A stretch of DNA of 7,415 bases from Flavobacteriales bacterium (GTDB taxonomy: Bacteria; Bacteroidota; Bacteroidia; Flavobacteriales_D; Crocinitomicaceae), in assembly GCA_947458985.1 (NCBI GenBank), contig CANHBA010000102.1, positions 1-7,415 on the forward strand. The letters are read 5' to 3'. A model generated the notes under the pieces. It made no database searches and was not told where the DNA came from. It saw only the letters and a program-made list of their open reading frames with translations. The stretch's first letter is position 1. The number at the start of each line of letters is the position of its first letter. The translations under genes were made by a program, and so were the position numbers. Shown here piece by piece: positions 6,729-7,415 of this stretch.

Positions 6729-7415
6729 ATGAATTTGCTCAAAGAAGACCGCATCAACTACCTCAACATCGGCTTAATGCTCATCACAGCAGTGTTGGCT
6801 TATTACTTTCCGTTTGAAACTTTCCTATTGGCTTATGCCTACTTAGGTCCATTGCATTACCTCACCGAAATCAGCTGGCTCCACGACCGCCAATATTTTG
6901 CAAAGGGCAAATGGGATTATCTTGTTTTGCTTATTGTTGGTATCCTTTTGTCTTACGCGGCTTTTGCCAAAGACTTTGGTTTCAGTAAAGATGTCTACGA
7001 CTACTTCGTTGAAATGAATCTTTTTGACAAGCTCTTGGTTTTTGCGCTTTTTGCCTCCATTCTTTTTGCGCTTGTCAAGAATTTATGGATCAAGTTAGGC
7101 GCCATTTTTGTGCTCTACATCTTTGTAAGAGGTTGGCTCAGCCCTGAGCGTGCGCAAGACAACGCCGATAGCACTACCATCTTTGCACTTACGGCCCTCA
7201 TCCCAACACTCATTCACGTCTATGTTTTTACCGGCTTGTTCATGCTTTATGGCTCTCTCAAAGCCCGCAGTGTTTCTGGCATGTGGCAAATGGTAGGTTT
7301 TGTCGCTGTTCCGTTGCTTTTGGTCTTTAGCCTTCCGGTCGATACCAAGAATGCTTTTTTATCCAATTACGGCAAAGACGCATATTATGCAAAAGGCGAC
7401 GGCTTTTACAATACC
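6729..7415 (+). CDS. Unrecognised multi-pass integral membrane protein (right-truncated)
   Basis: The frame opens at ATG 6729 and stays open for 229 codons to the window edge, so the C-terminus is missing. The translation starts MNLLKEDRINYLNIG. Hydrophobic segments that look membrane-spanning lie at about 12-40 (possibly a hairpin), 64-80, 101-116, 120-135, 150-174 and 186-203; there is no cleavable signal peptide. A polar, aromatic stretch LGPLHYLTEISWLHDRQYF (39-57) follows the first segment and has two histidines (H43, H52) with E47 and D53 nearby. A third histidine (H163) lies inside a later hydrophobic segment. Such residues could bind metal or a cofactor, but that is only inference. 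I do not recognise the family. The start is supported by a promoter-like box 24 nt upstream and an A-rich leader (TAAAAAGTTGCAAAA), typical of Bacteroidetes starts. The gene lies 84 nt after parC on the same strand and need not be functionally related to it. Confidence 0.8.
   Translation, partial: MNLLKEDRINYLNIGLMLITAVLAYYFPFETFLLAYAYLGPLHYLTEISWLHDRQYFAKGKWDYLVLLIVGILLSYAAFAKDFGFSKDVYDYFVEMNLFDKLLVFALFASILFALVKNLWIKLGAIFVLYIFVRGWLSPERAQDNADSTTIFALTALIPTLIHVYVFTGLFMLYGSLKARSVSGMWQMVGFVAVPLLLVFSLPVDTKNAFLSNYGKDAYYAKGDGFYNT

Noticed and set aside
7095..7289. 64-codon minus-strand frame near the right edge
   Set aside because: It is antisense to the open membrane-protein frame, which has a promoter-like box, a good start and clear hydrophobic periodicity.

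Overview
The window reads as a chromosomal housekeeping segment from a member of the Bacteroidetes (Bacteroidota), probably a Flavobacteriia-like lineage. Three start regions carry the -7 box typical of this phylum (TAnnTTTG), each 21-25 nt upstream of a start codon. Leaders are short and A/T-rich with little Shine-Dalgarno signal, and the proteins resemble the Bacteroidetes forms of their families. The species cannot be named from the sequence alone.

Layout from left to right. Positions 2-265 (+) hold the 3' end of an unrecognised gene. It converges on a minus-strand pair, efp (elongation factor P, 1351-1917) followed by gcvT (glycine cleavage T protein, 267-1349), with 1 nt between the two stop codons. 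The intrinsic terminator for the efp-gcvT transcript lies inside the coding sequence of the convergent gene (182-218). A 139-bp divergent intergenic region (1918-2056) carries a good efp promoter and a plausible promoter for the plus-strand pair parE (2057-3949) and parC (3951-6644). These encode the two subunits of a type IIA topoisomerase, best called topoisomerase IV because subunit A lacks a canonical GyrA box. After an 84-bp gap with a third promoter-like box, an unrecognised multi-pass inner-membrane protein starts at 6729 and runs off the right edge.

How the genes work together. ParE (ATPase and TOPRIM metal site) and ParC (catalytic tyrosine and DNA-binding C-terminal domain) form one A2B2 enzyme that decatenates and relaxes DNA, and a 1-nt stop-to-start gap suggests coupled translation. 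EF-P (rescue of proline-stalled ribosomes) and GcvT (one-carbon supply from glycine) have no obvious functional link but are arranged the same way, with the same TAA-C-ATG junction.

No tRNA, rRNA, CRISPR array, insertion sequence, phage gene or defence system is visible, and I found no evidence for a wholly new system. The best leads are the terminator embedded in a convergent gene, a QIPLF sliding-clamp-like pentapeptide in the acidic ParC tail, an alanine at the usual quinolone-contact serine of ParC, degenerate repeated motifs in place of a GyrA box, and the unknown membrane protein at the right edge.
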